This document shows, in pieces, positions 8,814 through 17,986 of a stretch of DNA of 64,000 nt. A program made the position numbers and the translations under genes. The DNA is from Siphonobacter sp. BAB-5405 (GTDB lineage Bacteria > Bacteroidota > Bacteroidia > Cytophagales > Spirosomataceae): positions 372,001-436,000 of the forward strand of contig NZ_NJAG01000007.1 of the NCBI RefSeq assembly GCF_002872335.1. The letters are read 5' to 3'. The notes beneath the pieces were generated by a model. The model made no database searches, was not told the DNA's origin, and saw only the letters and a list, made by a program, of their open reading frames with translations. Positions within the stretch are counted from its first letter, which is position 1. Each line of letters begins with the position of its first letter.

Positions 8814-9884
8814 TTATTTTTTCTTCGACCACCGGATCAGCGGTTGTTCGATTTGCTGATGCAGGTACCAGCTCAGCCAGAAAATCAGCACCATGAGTAC
8901 TATATCCGCCATTCCTAACATCCATACCGAACCCCAGCCGTTGAGGGTCAGTAATTTATTGGCAAAGATAATGAGCGGAAAATGCAGCAGATAAATCATG
9001 TACGAGGCATCGCCCAGGTGAATCAGCAACGACGGAACCCGGTATAAATGGCCCCGATCCGCTTCAACGGCTCCCCATACGATAAGCATAGCAGGTAAAC
9101 CCAGGGTCACTGCCCGCGTAAAGTCACCGCCCGTTCGGGGTGCCAGGTACAAGCCCGCCAATACACCTACCAAAATTAACAAGCCACTTTGGTTTATGCG
9201 AAAATGCCGATGCAGATAATAGACGAAAACCCCAAAGGCAAACTCCAGATTGATTGGACTTAATAAGAAAAATCGAACAAGTCCAGTTCCCGAATCGCCC
9301 TCGTACCAGTAAATATATATTCCGTTGACCAGTGTGGCGATCCCCACCAGGCCAAGCACCCAGACCATACGCCGGGAAATCAGTAGTAAAGCAAAAAGGA
9401 GATAAAAATAAATTTCGTGTGAAAGCGTCCAGGTAACGGCGTTGAGAGCGTAGTGTTGCGGGAACAGTACGAGCGTCTTGAGTACCTCCGACCAGGTAAA
9501 GGGATAGGGAATGGTAATGAGTGAATGACTGAGGTGCTGAAAGCTCCATACAACCAGCATCAGCGGTATCGTAAGTAACCAGTACACCGGATACACCCGA
9601 TAGAATCGCTTTTCCAGATAGGGCTTCAATTGCTGAGGCTGGTCGATGTACGCTACACTGGTATGAGCAATGATGAACCCGCTGATTACAAAAAATAAGT
9701 CAACACCCGCATAGCCTAGCGTAAACCAGTCAAACAGGAACGTTTGATGATAGGTACGGCTAATGTTTTCAGTAATGTGATACAGGGTAACGAGGATTGC
9801 CGCTACCGCCCGCAAGCCCTGAATGGAATTATATCGAATGGCTGACTGGGTGGATCGTGCAGTAGTGATGGGCAAAACACTCAT
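8814..9884 (-). CDS. Membrane acyltransferase (acyltransferase 3 family)
   Basis: 356 aa with about ten membrane helices. The N-terminal IQGLRAVAAILVTLYH motif, with its conserved His, and the FFVISGFIIAHT segment are typical of acyltransferase family 3 (OatA/ExoZ/NodX-like), which acylates cell-surface polysaccharide, peptidoglycan or lipid sugars. The acceptor cannot be predicted. It lies between clpP and clpX with its own candidate promoter (TACCTTTG at 10041-10048), so it may not belong to a Clp transcript, although no terminator is seen between it and clpX 41 nt downstream. Confidence 0.9.
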   Translation of the reverse strand: MSVLPITTARSTQSAIRYNSIQGLRAVAAILVTLYHITENISRTYHQTFLFDWFTLGYAGVDLFFVISGFIIAHTSVAYIDQPQQLKPYLEKRFYRVYPVYWLLTIPLMLVVWSFQHLSHSLITIPYPFTWSEVLKTLVLFPQHYALNAVTWTLSHEIYFYLLFALLLISRRMVWVLGLVGIATLVNGIYIYWYEGDSGTGLVRFFLLSPINLEFAFGVFVYYLHRHFRINQSGLLILVGVLAGLYLAPRTGGDFTRAVTLGLPAMLIVWGAVEADRGHLYRVPSLLIHLGDASYMIYLLHFPLIIFANKLLTLNGWGSVWMLGMADIVLMVLIFWLSWYLHQQIEQPLIRWSKKK

Positions 9885-10040
9885 TGAATGGATAAATCGT
9901 CTTTTTCTATAGGTACGCAGACGCTAGGATTTTCGCGGCCAGAGTCAGAAAAATTTCTTCCGAACGTTTTGCCGAATAGCCGGGAAGGCATCACAAAACC
10001 CGCGTACCTAGACTAACGCTGTACATGACCTGTATACATA

Positions 10041-10048
10041 CAAAGGTA
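10041..10048 (-). promoter_or_regulatory. Candidate -7 element (TACCTTTG) for the acyltransferase gene
   Basis: Matches TAnnTTTG on the minus strand, placed just after the clpP terminator and about 157 nt upstream of the acyltransferase start. No clear -33 TTG, because the clpP terminator occupies that position. Confidence 0.4.
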
Positions 10049-10055
10049 CGTAAAA

Positions 10056-10088
10056 AATCCCCCGTCCTTCAGTGAAGTCCGGGGGATT
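10056..10088 (-). terminator. Intrinsic terminator of clpP
   Basis: An AATCCCCC/GGGGGATT stem enclosing a smaller CTTC-AGT-GAAG hairpin, followed by T residues on the minus strand, just beyond the clpP stop at 10112. Confidence 0.85.
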
Positions 10089-10111
10089 CGGGTAAAGTAA
10101 TCTACCATTGA

Positions 10112-10807
10112 TTATTTATCGCGGTACAGAACCTCGTCGATCAGGCCATAGGCCTTCGCTTCTTCAGCCCGGAACCAGTGGTCACGATCCGAATCTTTTT
10201 CGATTTGTTCAGACGTTTGCCCCGTATGCTGAGCCAGGATTCCGTACAATTCGTCACGGAGCTTCACGATTTCGCGGGCCGTGATTTCAATGTCAACCGA
10301 TTGTCCCTGAGCACCACCGCTGGGCTGGTGAATCATCACCCGGGCGTGCGGCAGAGCCGAACGTTTTCCGGCCGCACCACCGGCCAGTAGTACTGCTCCC
10401 ATCGAAGCCGCGAGGCTCGTACAGATCGTGGCTACATCCGGGCGAATGTACTGCATGGTATCATAAATACCCAGACCGGCGTATACCGAACCACCGGGTG
10501 AGTTAATGTACATCATGATGTCACGCTTCGAATCGGCTGATTCCAGGAACAACATCTGGGCAACAACAATATTGGCAATGCTATCGTCAACGGGCGTACC
10601 GAAGAAGATAATGCGGTCAGCCATCAAACGGGAAAATACGTCTACTTCCCGGAAAGGCATCGGACGTTCTTCGATCACCGCCCGCGTCATATTTTCTACG
10701 TAATGACCAGCCGTTCCGCCGACGTGTTGCAGGTAACGATCAACCGATAAACCGTTCAGGCCGCGATGATGGACGGCGTATTTACGAAATTCTTCAGCGT
10801 TCAACAT
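10112..10807 (-). CDS. clpP: ATP-dependent Clp protease proteolytic subunit ClpP
   Basis: Serine peptidase forming the tetradecameric barrel used by ClpX. With the start at 10807 it has 231 aa; the catalytic triad is Ser135 (in [10 protein letters not shown]), His160 (in [10 protein letters not shown]) and Asp209 (in SDRDHWF), with spacing as in E. coli ClpP. The N-terminal extension before the core (about 45 residues) is longer than in E. coli and may be processed. The frame is open up to 10870, but the extra residues are polar and unlike the family. A terminator follows, so clpP is probably a single-gene transcript. The divergent neighbour is an XRE regulator. Confidence 0.95.
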   Translation of the reverse strand: MLNAEEFRKYAVHHRGLNGLSVDRYLQHVGGTAGHYVENMTRAVIEERPMPFREVDVFSRLMADRIIFFGTPVDDSIANIVVAQMLFLESADSKRDIMMYINSPGGSVYAGLGIYDTMQYIRPDVATICTSLAASMGAVLLAGGAAGKRSALPHARVMIHQPSGGAQGQSVDIEITAREIVKLRDELYGILAQHTGQTSEQIEKDSDRDHWFRAEEAKAYGLIDEVLYRDK

Positions 10808-11040
10808 GTAATTAGCGTTTGTATTGATTTTATGTTCTGTTTCTTTTTCTTTGCCGGAACAGAAACGCACGAATCTGAGGAGTGTACGTTAAAAAAACAA
10901 ATCCACCTGCTTCAGCTTTAGCATTTCTGCCATTCTGTCCGACTTGATTCTGTCAATTCGAATGGGTACAAAGTTGATAGCTCTGTTCCAGAAATGACGT
11001 TGAAATTTCCGGGAATTCATCGGAATAACTTGAGAAGACC

Positions 11041-11397
11041 ATGAAAGTTCACGAAAAAATACGACAACTACGGTTGGAAAAAGGCTACTCCCAGGAAGTC
11101 ATGGCCGAAGAACTCCAGATTTCTACCACTGCTTACGGAGATGTCGAACGCGGGAAAACGGAATTGAGTTTAAGTCGCTTAGAGCAGATTCTACGCGTTT
11201 TTGGTACGCCCCTGGAGCTCTTTTTCGGGGCTTCTTCCACCGAAAAACTACAGGTTGAAAACGACAAACTGAAGCTGGAAAACGAAAAACTAAAACAGGA
11301 AAATCAGTACTGGCGGGAGAAATTTGACGAACGCCTCCTGACGGAACTGTACCGAATCGGAGCCGCTACGCATCGGGAGCGGATTGGGTTTAAGTAA
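11041..11397 (+). CDS. XRE-family helix-turn-helix regulator with coiled coil
   Basis: 118 aa. Residues 5-60 form a Cro/CI-type HTH (IRQLRLEKGYSQEVMAEELQ, then YGDVERGKTELS as recognition region). Residues 67-95 are a repeated KLxLENEKLKQEN heptad pattern, clearly a coiled coil and probable dimerisation element. The C-terminus is short and basic. It is divergent from clpP and convergent with tig, so it sits inside the usually contiguous tig-clpP pair. Regulation of the protease genes is possible but there is no direct evidence. Confidence 0.85.
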   Translation: MKVHEKIRQLRLEKGYSQEVMAEELQISTTAYGDVERGKTELSLSRLEQILRVFGTPLELFFGASSTEKLQVENDKLKLENEKLKQENQYWREKFDERLLTELYRIGAATHRERIGFK

Positions 11398-11409
11398 GGG
11401 GTTGGAGCG

Positions 11410-11595
11410 GTTTGAAGCGTTTAAGGTTTGACGTTTGAGTGGGGTTTGAATTTAAACGATTTATTGAGGCAGCACCTTATGGCTTCTGCCTTTCTACTGG
11501 CTGGTCATTCCAAACGAAAAAAGGTTTGAAATTCGAAGTTAGATTGCTTCAAATTTCAAACCTTTTCAACGTTAAGCCATTTTTTCAAACCTGAA
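11410..11595. repeat. Cluster of GGTTTGA/TCAAACC repeats
   Basis: Between the convergent XRE and tig genes, GTTTGA-type words recur many times on the plus strand (11410-11455, several spaced about 7 nt apart) and as complements further on (11552-11590). The bidirectional terminator at 11519-11566 is built from two of them. It resembles the heptad-phased words seen at 18212 and 40750-40900. Confidence 0.5.
11519..11566. terminator. Bidirectional terminator between XRE gene and tig
   Basis: A 15-bp stem AAAAGGTTTGAAATT/AATTTCAAACCTTTT with an 18-nt loop, flanked by A and T runs suitable for both strands. Confidence 0.75.
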
Positions 11596-11617
11596 ACAAC
11601 GGTCAAACTGCCAAAGA

Positions 11618-12946
11618 CTACTCAGCGTCCGTAACGCCTGCTTTCGCTTTGAATGTATCTACGTCGATTTTCTCTACGTTCGGCTGGATCTGGGTCAGGA
11701 TGAAGTCCATCGTTTTGCCACCGTACACCCGGTTGAAAACATTCATGTAATTCTGTCCTTTGTTCTCCTGCAGATAGTTCTGAGCTACTTTCTTGATTAC
11801 ATCGCCCATACCGTTGTCATCACCGTAGATACCGAACTGCTGACGTACCATCGCTTCAGCGTAGGTATTTACATCTTCCGTTTCTACTTTGATGTCAGCC
11901 GCTTCCGCTACTTTATTACGGATCAGCGTCCAGCGAAGGTCACGAGCAAATTTATCGAAATCCTTTTCTACTTCTTCAGCCGTGATCTCACCCTGATTGG
12001 TTTCGATCAACCACTGCTTCAGAAATTCGTTCGGCAGTTCAATCTGAACATTGTCCAGCAACGTTTTCTGAACTTCGTCACGCAGCAAGAATTCAGACTC
12101 ACGCTTGTAGTTTTCCTGAACGATTTCCAGTAACTGAGCTTTAAATTCTTCTTCGGAAGAAACTTTACCGGGTCCCAGTACTTTGTCGAAGAACTCCTGA
12201 TTCAGTTCTGAATCCTGGTTACGCGTAATGTCTTCGATTGTGAATTCGAATTCGCCTGAAATATCTTCACGGCCCGTAGCCAGTTTCAGCCCTTTTTCGT
12301 CAGCGAATAATTTCTGAATGTCGAACGTCAGTACATCGCCTTTTTTCTTACCTACAAAACCAGCGAAAGCTTCTTCTGTCAGTTTGTCGGTAGGGATGGC
12401 TGATTTTTCGCTGTATTCGCCCTGCGTGAACGTGCCGTACACCAGATCACCGGCCGCGGTTACTTCTTCCACGTGAGCGTGCTCGCCCATGCGTTTTTTC
12501 AGATCAACCAGCGTATCGTTGTATTCTTTATCCCCTGCCTGAATTTCGTAGGAAGTAATCGCAGGAAGTTTCGTGAAGTCAACGTCGAAATCAGAAGCCA
12601 GACCCAGATTGTAAACGAATTCGAATTCTTTCTGGCTGTCCCAATCGATTGCGTTCGCTTTTTCGCGATCCGGCATCGGATCACCTACGACCAGCAGTTT
12701 TGATTCCCGCAGATAGTCGTTAACGGCTTTGGAAAGCGTTTCGTTAACTTCATCTACCAGAATGCTTTTTCCGTACAGACGCTGAATTACGGAAGCCGGT
12801 ACTTTACCCGGACGGAATCCTTTCAGGTTAGCCTGTTTGCTATATTCTTTGATCTTCTTGTCTACACCAGCCTGATAGTCTTCCGGCGTCAACGCAATCT
12901 TTAAAGAAGCTTCAGTAGTACTGCTTTTGTCGAGCGTGATGTTCAT
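11618..12946 (-). CDS. tig: Trigger factor (ribosome-associated chaperone)
   Basis: 442 aa. The N-terminal ribosome-binding domain is recognised by FRPGKVPASVIQRLYGK near residues 45-61 (the FRxGxxP signature). A degenerate FKBP-type domain occupies about 155-240 (DLVYGTF, FAGFVGKKKGDVL). The rest is the helical substrate-binding C-terminal domain. It acts at the ribosome exit tunnel on nascent chains. The protein is diverged, as is usual in Bacteroidota. It is transcribed leftward; the tRNA-Leu upstream on the same strand ends in its own terminator. Confidence 0.92.
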   Translation of the reverse strand: MNITLDKSSTTEASLKIALTPEDYQAGVDKKIKEYSKQANLKGFRPGKVPASVIQRLYGKSILVDEVNETLSKAVNDYLRESKLLVVGDPMPDREKANAIDWDSQKEFEFVYNLGLASDFDVDFTKLPAITSYEIQAGDKEYNDTLVDLKKRMGEHAHVEEVTAAGDLVYGTFTQGEYSEKSAIPTDKLTEEAFAGFVGKKKGDVLTFDIQKLFADEKGLKLATGREDISGEFEFTIEDITRNQDSELNQEFFDKVLGPGKVSSEEEFKAQLLEIVQENYKRESEFLLRDEVQKTLLDNVQIELPNEFLKQWLIETNQGEITAEEVEKDFDKFARDLRWTLIRNKVAEAADIKVETEDVNTYAEAMVRQQFGIYGDDNGMGDVIKKVAQNYLQENKGQNYMNVFNRVYGGKTMDFILTQIQPNVEKIDVDTFKAKAGVTDAE

Positions 12947-13048
12947 AATGAGTCTTGAATCGTATTCCGTATCTGAGCTGCGTTACGCTTCAGTGACAAG
13001 TCCAGATAGTGAACGAATACGGAAATGAATGAATGGACTTTTAAATTG

Positions 13049-13079
13049 AAAAAACCCTCAGAATCAGGGACTCTGAGGG
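13049..13079 (-). terminator. Terminator of the tRNA-Leu transcript
   Basis: An 8-bp stem CCCTCAGA/TCTGAGGG followed by six T on the minus strand, 40 nt past the tRNA 3' end and before tig. Confidence 0.85.
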
Positions 13080-13118
13080 CTAAATCACCTGCTGCACTCA
13101 GCATCGGTTGTTTTTACG

Positions 13119-13200
13119 TACGGACGGGGGGACTCGAACCCCCACGCCTCACGGCACTAGATCCTAAGTCTAGCACGTCTACCAGTTCCGCCACGTCCGT
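13119..13200 (-). tRNA. tRNA-Leu (anticodon UAG)
   Basis: 82 nt on the minus strand. Acceptor stem ACGGACG/CGTCCGT, discriminator A, D-arm with TGGCGGAACTGGTAGAC, a 7-nt anticodon loop CTTAGGA giving UAG (reads CUN leucine codons), a long variable arm typical of class II tRNA (TGCCGTGAGGCGT) and T-loop GGTTCGAGTCC. CCA is not encoded. Confidence 0.95.
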
Positions 13201-13533
13201 AAATCGTCCGCTTTGACGATTTGATTCCGTTAGGCGACCAAATCCTTCAAATCGGAACGCAAAGGTATGTCATTCCTAAGCGATAGTCAACCCCTGCGAC
13301 AAGATTATTTTTCAAGTGTAGAGAAATCAAAAAATCTACCCGACCAATTCCGGGAAAAAGCCGCTGAAATTCGATATTATTTATCCGCAATATTTGGTAA
13401 AACTCCCTCCTTCTTAGTATATTTAATTTTACAATGTTTCATAAACGGGCATTGTTTCCTTTTCCCTCATTTGAAGAGGCTTCTCTTCGCTAAATACATA
13501 CCCATCTTCAATCCCATTTGAATTCAGGGTACA
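13201..13533. other. Intergenic region between tRNA-Leu and rel
   Basis: No gene is supported. Next to the tRNA is an inverted repeat AATCGTC/GACGATT (13202-13221), then the tRNA promoter (13260-13290). The remaining roughly 240 nt up to the rel start are AT-rich without a clear promoter. An 84-codon open frame at 13267-13521 overlaps the tRNA promoter and shows no protein-like composition. Confidence 0.6.
13260..13290 (-). promoter_or_regulatory. Candidate promoter of tRNA-Leu
   Basis: On the minus strand TTG (13290-13288) and TACCTTTG (13267-13260) are separated by 20 nt, a good Bacteroidota promoter. The predicted transcript start near 13254 gives a leader of about 50 nt before the tRNA. 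Confidence 0.65.
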
Positions 13534-15786
13534 ATGAGTACAGTGGAACTTACGATTGATTTAGAGGCGGAACGCCAGGAAATACTGAAACGCTACCGCA
13601 AATTATTGCGGACGGCCAAGCCCTTCTTGAAGGATAATGATGCCAAACTGATCAAGAAGGCCTTTACCCTAGCCGCCGACGCCCACAAGGATATGCGGCG
13701 TAAAACAGGGGAACCGTACATCTACCATCCGATTGCCGTCGCTCAGATTTGTGTGGAGGAAATCGGGCTGGGTACTACTGCTATTATCTGTGCCTTGATG
13801 CACGATGTGGTGGAAGATACCAGTTATACGCTGGATGATATTGAGAATCTTTTTGGTCCGAAGGTCGCCAAGATTATTGACGGCCTTACCAAAATTGCGG
13901 GTATTTTCGAGCAGGGAGCTTCCGCCCAGGCCGAAAATTTCCGTAAGCTCTTACTTACACTTTCCGAAGACGTACGGGTAATTCTGATTAAGCTGGCCGA
14001 CCGCCTGCATAACATGCGGACGCTTAGTTCGATGAGCCGGGACAAGCAGTTAAAGATTGCGTCCGAAACGACGTACCTCTACGCTCCCCTCGCCCACCGG
14101 CTGGGCTTGTATACCATCAAAACGGAGCTGGAAGATTTGTACCTCAAGTACGCCGAACCCAAGATTTACAAGGAAATTGCGGCAAAGCTTAAGTCTACTA
14201 AAACGCGTCGTCAGCAATTCATCCGGGAATTTGTTCGGCCTATCGAGCGGGATTTGAAGTCGGAAGGCATGCACTTTACGGTAAAAGGTCGCCCCAAGTC
14301 CATCCACTCGATCTGGAATAAGATTAAAAATCAGGGTAAAAGTTTCGAGGAAATCTACGATCTCTTTGCCATTCGGGTCATTATCGACTCAACCTCTGAA
14401 CAGGAGAAAGCCCTGTGCTGGCGGGCCTATTCCATCGTTACGGACCATTACCGGCCTAATCCCGAGCGTCTACGCGACTGGATTTCAAATCCCCGGGCTA
14501 ACGGGTATGAATCCCTGCACACAACGGTGATGAGTAGTTCCGGTCAATGGGTGGAAGTACAGGTACGGTCGCGGCGGATGGACGAAATCGCTGAAAAAGG
14601 ATACGCCGCCCACTGGAAGTACAAAGGCAACAATACGAACGTTAACGAAGGAATTGATGCCTGGTTAAATCAGGTTCGGGAAGTACTGGAGCACAATGAC
14701 AGTTCGGCCATTGAGTTTATCAATGATTTCCGGGGGCATTTGTTCCAGGATGAAGTGTTTGTGTTCACGCCTAAAGGTGATCTGAAAGTATTACAGGCGG
14801 GCTCGACAGCACTGGATTTCGCCTACTCCATTCACTCCCACATTGGTTCGCACTGTCTGGGAGCGAAAGTAAATGGCAAGCTGGTTGAAATCAGCCATGT
14901 ACTCAAAAACGGCGATCAGGTAGAAATTCTGACTTCCACCAAGCAATCTCCCCGCGAGGACTGGCTCAAATTCGTCATTACGACCAAGGCTCGGGCGAAC
15001 ATTAAGGAAGCCCTGAAGGAAATCAACCGACAACACGTCACTGAAGGACGTGAGCTGGTGGCCAAAAAGTTGAAAAACCTGGGCATTGAACTGTCTTTTG
15101 ACATTACCAATCAGTTAAGGGCCTATTTCAACGCCCGCGACCCAAATGATCTGTACTACCGGTTTGGGAAAGGCTATCTGGGCGTAGAGGAGATTAAACG
15201 CTGGAAAGCCGCCCGCGATGCTCACAAACGGGCTCAGGAAGCGAAGAATACGCTGGCCGGAAACATTGAAGACAGCAAGTCGATCGTTAAGGAATTAAAA
15301 CGGGTTCACGGCGATCGCCCGGACTCCGACATGTTACTGATCGGCGAGGATATGGACAAGTTTGACTATACGCTCTCGGCCTGCTGTAATCCCATTCCCG
15401 GTGATGAAGTGTTTGGTTTTGTGACGGTTAATGAAGGAATCAAAATTCATAAAACTACTTGTAAAAATGCCCGTGAGTTACTATCCACGCACGGTAATCG
15501 GGTCATTAAAGCCAAGTGGTCGAGTCAGTTAGTTGCTTTTCTGGCGGGTATTCGCATCAAGGGTACCGACCGCGTGGGCTTGGTTAACGATGTGACAAAA
15601 GTGATTTCGAAAGAGCATAAGGTCAATATGCGGTCGATTATCGTGGATACCAACGAAGGGGGAATCTTTGACGGAAAAATTAAGTTATACGTCCACGACA
15701 CTGAACACCTGAATACGCTGATTTCCAAGCTTAAAAAAGTAAAAGGTGTTTTTGAAGTACTCCGGTTTGAATATTCCGAAGTATAA
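13534..15786 (+). CDS. rel: Bifunctional (p)ppGpp synthetase/hydrolase (RelA/SpoT)
   Basis: 750 aa stringent-response enzyme that makes and degrades (p)ppGpp. The hydrolase domain is intact: His65, His90-Asp91 and EDT at 94-96 (LMHDVVEDT). The synthetase domain lies around 245-395 (the RVIID motif, then GYESLHTTV and EVQVRSRRMDEIAEKG). A TGS domain follows near 405-470 (VFVFTPKGDLKVL), then helical and zinc-finger-like regions (CCNPIPGDEVFGF near 615) and a C-terminal ACT domain. With both domains apparently active this is probably the long-form Rel enzyme. A stem-loop follows the stop. Confidence 0.96.
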   Translation: MSTVELTIDLEAERQEILKRYRKLLRTAKPFLKDNDAKLIKKAFTLAADAHKDMRRKTGEPYIYHPIAVAQICVEEIGLGTTAIICALMHDVVEDTSYTLDDIENLFGPKVAKIIDGLTKIAGIFEQGASAQAENFRKLLLTLSEDVRVILIKLADRLHNMRTLSSMSRDKQLKIASETTYLYAPLAHRLGLYTIKTELEDLYLKYAEPKIYKEIAAKLKSTKTRRQQFIREFVRPIERDLKSEGMHFTVKGRPKSIHSIWNKIKNQGKSFEEIYDLFAIRVIIDSTSEQEKALCWRAYSIVTDHYRPNPERLRDWISNPRANGYESLHTTVMSSSGQWVEVQVRSRRMDEIAEKGYAAHWKYKGNNTNVNEGIDAWLNQVREVLEHNDSSAIEFINDFRGHLFQDEVFVFTPKGDLKVLQAGSTALDFAYSIHSHIGSHCLGAKVNGKLVEISHVLKNGDQVEILTSTKQSPREDWLKFVITTKARANIKEALKEINRQHVTEGRELVAKKLKNLGIELSFDITNQLRAYFNARDPNDLYYRFGKGYLGVEEIKRWKAARDAHKRAQEAKNTLAGNIEDSKSIVKELKRVHGDRPDSDMLLIGEDMDKFDYTLSACCNPIPGDEVFGFVTVNEGIKIHKTTCKNARELLSTHGNRVIKAKWSSQLVAFLAGIRIKGTDRVGLVNDVTKVISKEHKVNMRSIIVDTNEGGIFDGKIKLYVHDTEHLNTLISKLKKVKGVFEVLRFEYSEV

Positions 15787-15850
15787 CATCGATTTACTCA
15801 TTGATTCATCCAAACTACCATTGAACGGGCTGTAATGAATCTAAATTCTG

Positions 15851-15883
15851 CAGGAGTTTATCTTTCACTGAGCTAAACTCCTG
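15851..15883 (+). terminator. Stem-loop after rel, possible terminator
   Basis: A perfect 10-bp stem CAGGAGTTTA/TAAACTCCTG with a 13-nt loop, 64 nt after the rel stop. The T tract after it is interrupted (AAATGCCTTTTC), so it may be a weak terminator or an element in the fur leader. Confidence 0.5.
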
Positions 15884-15918
15884 TAAATGCCTTTTCTTTG
15901 CAACTTATTCCGAAAACA

Positions 15919-16419
15919 ATGCCTCTTAACGAATCGAGTTTTACGACGGTGAGGCAGATCTTCACCGCGTTCCTGGAAAATAAAGGTCTTCGTAAAACGC
16001 CCGAACGTTTTGCGATTCTGGAAGAGATTTACTCTCGCGACGACCATTTCGACGTAGAAGAACTCTACGTTTCCATGAAAAATAAAAAGTACCAGGTTTC
16101 ACGGGCTACGGTCTACAACACCCTCGATGTACTGGTGGAATGTAACCTGGTCACCAAACACCAGTTTGGTAAAAACCAGGCTCAGTACGAAAAATCCTAC
16201 GGCCGCCGGCAACACGATCACCTGATCTGTACGGATTGCCACCACGTAACGGAATTCTGCGATCCCCGGGTACAGAACATCCAGAATATGGTAGGCGATA
16301 TGATGCAGTCGAACATCATGCACCACAGCCTGATTTTCTACGGATCGTGCACGAAGCCTAATTGCGAAAATCGAAATTCTATGCTCACGGGCCAACCCTT
16401 TGCCCTGACAAATGAATAA
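15919..16419 (+). CDS. Fur-family metal-responsive transcriptional regulator
   Basis: 166 aa with the start at 15919. An N-terminal winged helix ([12 protein letters not shown], then the [13 protein letters not shown] recognition helix near 60-72) is followed by a metal-binding dimerisation domain with HDH at 99-101, CTDC (Cys104, Cys107) and a second pair CTKPNC (Cys144, Cys149), the structural zinc site. It is Fur- or PerR-like; which metal or peroxide it senses is not clear from sequence. A target candidate in this window is the 7-1-7 inverted repeat at 32622-32638. It lies between rel and purA, with hairpins on both sides. Confidence 0.9.
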   Translation: MPLNESSFTTVRQIFTAFLENKGLRKTPERFAILEEIYSRDDHFDVEELYVSMKNKKYQVSRATVYNTLDVLVECNLVTKHQFGKNQAQYEKSYGRRQHDHLICTDCHHVTEFCDPRVQNIQNMVGDMMQSNIMHHSLIFYGSCTKPNCENRNSMLTGQPFALTNE

Positions 16420-16441
16420 AGACTTATGACTCAGTAACGGC

Positions 16442-16465
16442 CCCCTCCCATACCGCAGGGAGGGG
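16442..16465 (+). terminator. Hairpin after fur, probable terminator
   Basis: An 8-bp G+C-rich stem CCCCTCCC/GGGAGGGG followed by TTCTGTATTCT; the T tract is imperfect. Confidence 0.65.
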
Positions 16466-16509
16466 TTCTGTATTCTATCTGAGTTTCTTTTACATTTTAA
16501 TTACTACCA

Positions 16510-17799
16510 ATGAAAGTTGACGTATTGCTGGGCCTTCAATGGGGCGACGAAGGCAAGGGAAAAATTGTGGATGTACTGGCTCCACAGTATCAGGTGGTGG
16601 CCCGTTTTCAGGGCGGCCCAAACGCGGGACACACGCTGGAGTTTGAAGGAAAAAAACACGTACTTCACCAGATTCCTTCGGGTGTATTCCGTTCGGAAGT
16701 ACTGAACATTATCGGTAACGGCCTCGTACTGGATCCGATCGTCTTCAAAAAGGAAATTGAAGGCCTCAGCGAGAAATTCGGCATGGATCTGACCAAGAAC
16801 CTGCTGATTTCGAAGAAAGCTTCCCTGATTTTACCCTCGCACCGCCTGCTCGACGCCGCTTACGAACAAGCCAAAGGGGATTCTAAAATTGGCTCGACGC
16901 TTCGTGGTATTGGCCCTACGTACACCGACAAAGTGTCGCGGCAGGGTTTACGCGTAGGAGATGTACTTTCTCCAAACTTTTCGGCTAAATACAAGCAGCT
17001 AGTCGATACGCACAAGATGATCCTGGGCTTCTATAATTTCTCGTACGACCTGACGGAACTGGAACAACAATTCTTCGATTCCATCGAGTTTTTGAAGCAG
17101 TTTGAACTGGCCGATACCGAGTACGTCATCAACCAGGCGATCAACGAGGGTAAAACCATTTTGGCCGAAGGAGCTCAGGGTTCTTTGCTGGATATTGATT
17201 TTGGTTCCTATCCGTTTGTAACCAGCTCGACGACGATGGCCGCCGGGGTTTGTACCGGTTTGGGTGTAGCTCCGAAGAACGTCGGTGAAGTATACGGTAT
17301 TTTCAAAGCTTACTGTACCCGTGTGGGTAGCGGTCCTTTCCCGACTGAGCTGCACGACGAAACGGGCGAACGCATTCGTCAGGAAGGTCGCGAGTTTGGT
17401 GCCACTACGGGACGTTCGCGTCGGACGGGCTGGCTGGATTTGCCTTCGCTGAAGTATGCCATGATGGTGAACGGTGTTACGCAGCTCATCATGATGAAAG
17501 TGGACGTGCTGAACATCATGGAAGAAATCAAGGTTTGTACCCACTACCAACTGCCTGACGGTACGGTAACGGAACAGATCCCGCATGACATGAACGATAT
17601 CGAGATTACACCGGTATACAAAACGTTCAAAGGCTGGCAAACGGACCTGACCAATTTCCACTGCTACGATGAATTACCTGCCGAACTGGCCGAATACATC
17701 AGTTTCCTGGAAGAAAATCTGGAATTGCCCATTAGCTTTATCTCCACGGGTCCTGATCGGGAAGCAATCATTCACCGGGAAGCTCAATTGAGCGTGTAG
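16510..17799 (+). CDS. purA: Adenylosuccinate synthetase
   Basis: GTP-dependent ligation of IMP and aspartate, the first committed step of AMP synthesis; cytosolic dimer. 429 aa, standard length. The GTP-binding WGDEGKGK motif is at residues 11-18, NAGHT at 38-42, and GPTYTDK in the IMP-binding part. The TGRSRRTGWLDL block near 298-309 and a late SFISTGPDRE segment complete the signature. The start is well supported by the family N-terminus. Terminators lie before and after, so it is a single-gene unit. Confidence 0.97.
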   Translation: MKVDVLLGLQWGDEGKGKIVDVLAPQYQVVARFQGGPNAGHTLEFEGKKHVLHQIPSGVFRSEVLNIIGNGLVLDPIVFKKEIEGLSEKFGMDLTKNLLISKKASLILPSHRLLDAAYEQAKGDSKIGSTLRGIGPTYTDKVSRQGLRVGDVLSPNFSAKYKQLVDTHKMILGFYNFSYDLTELEQQFFDSIEFLKQFELADTEYVINQAINEGKTILAEGAQGSLLDIDFGSYPFVTSSTTMAAGVCTGLGVAPKNVGEVYGIFKAYCTRVGSGPFPTELHDETGERIRQEGREFGATTGRSRRTGWLDLPSLKYAMMVNGVTQLIMMKVDVLNIMEEIKVCTHYQLPDGTVTEQIPHDMNDIEITPVYKTFKGWQTDLTNFHCYDELPAELAEYISFLEENLELPISFISTGPDREAIIHREAQLSV

Positions 17800-17857
17800 T
17801 TGTTTTTAGTTGACGGTTATTCGTTGATCGTTTTCAGTAGTTAACCGTCTTCCTTTT

Positions 17858-17903
17858 AAAACAGGGTTACTTCGTATCAAAAACGCAGTGACCCTGTTTT
17901 TTT
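17858..17903 (+). terminator. Intrinsic terminator of purA
   Basis: The stem AAAACAGGGT/ACCCTGTTTT is closed by a long loop and followed by T residues. A second inverted repeat (GACGGTTA/TAACCGTC) lies immediately before it. Confidence 0.85.
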
Positions 17904-17986
17904 ATGCCCTATCCGCAAGGCTGCCAATGATATTGACGATACTGAACCCTTGCAGACCACCTTCGAAATCCGAAAAGTAAGGGACA

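Noticed and set aside
9124-9549. 141-codon frame within the acyltransferase gene
   Set aside because: Overlaps the ten-helix acyltransferase frame, which is clearly the real one.
13025-13216. Open frame across the tRNA-Leu
   Set aside because: It overlaps the tRNA and its terminator.
13267-13521. 84-codon open frame in the tRNA-rel gap
   Set aside because: It overlaps the tRNA promoter on the other strand and has no protein-like composition or start signal.
16999-17661. 220-codon frame opposite purA
   Set aside because: Shadow of purA; the purA frame has full family motifs.
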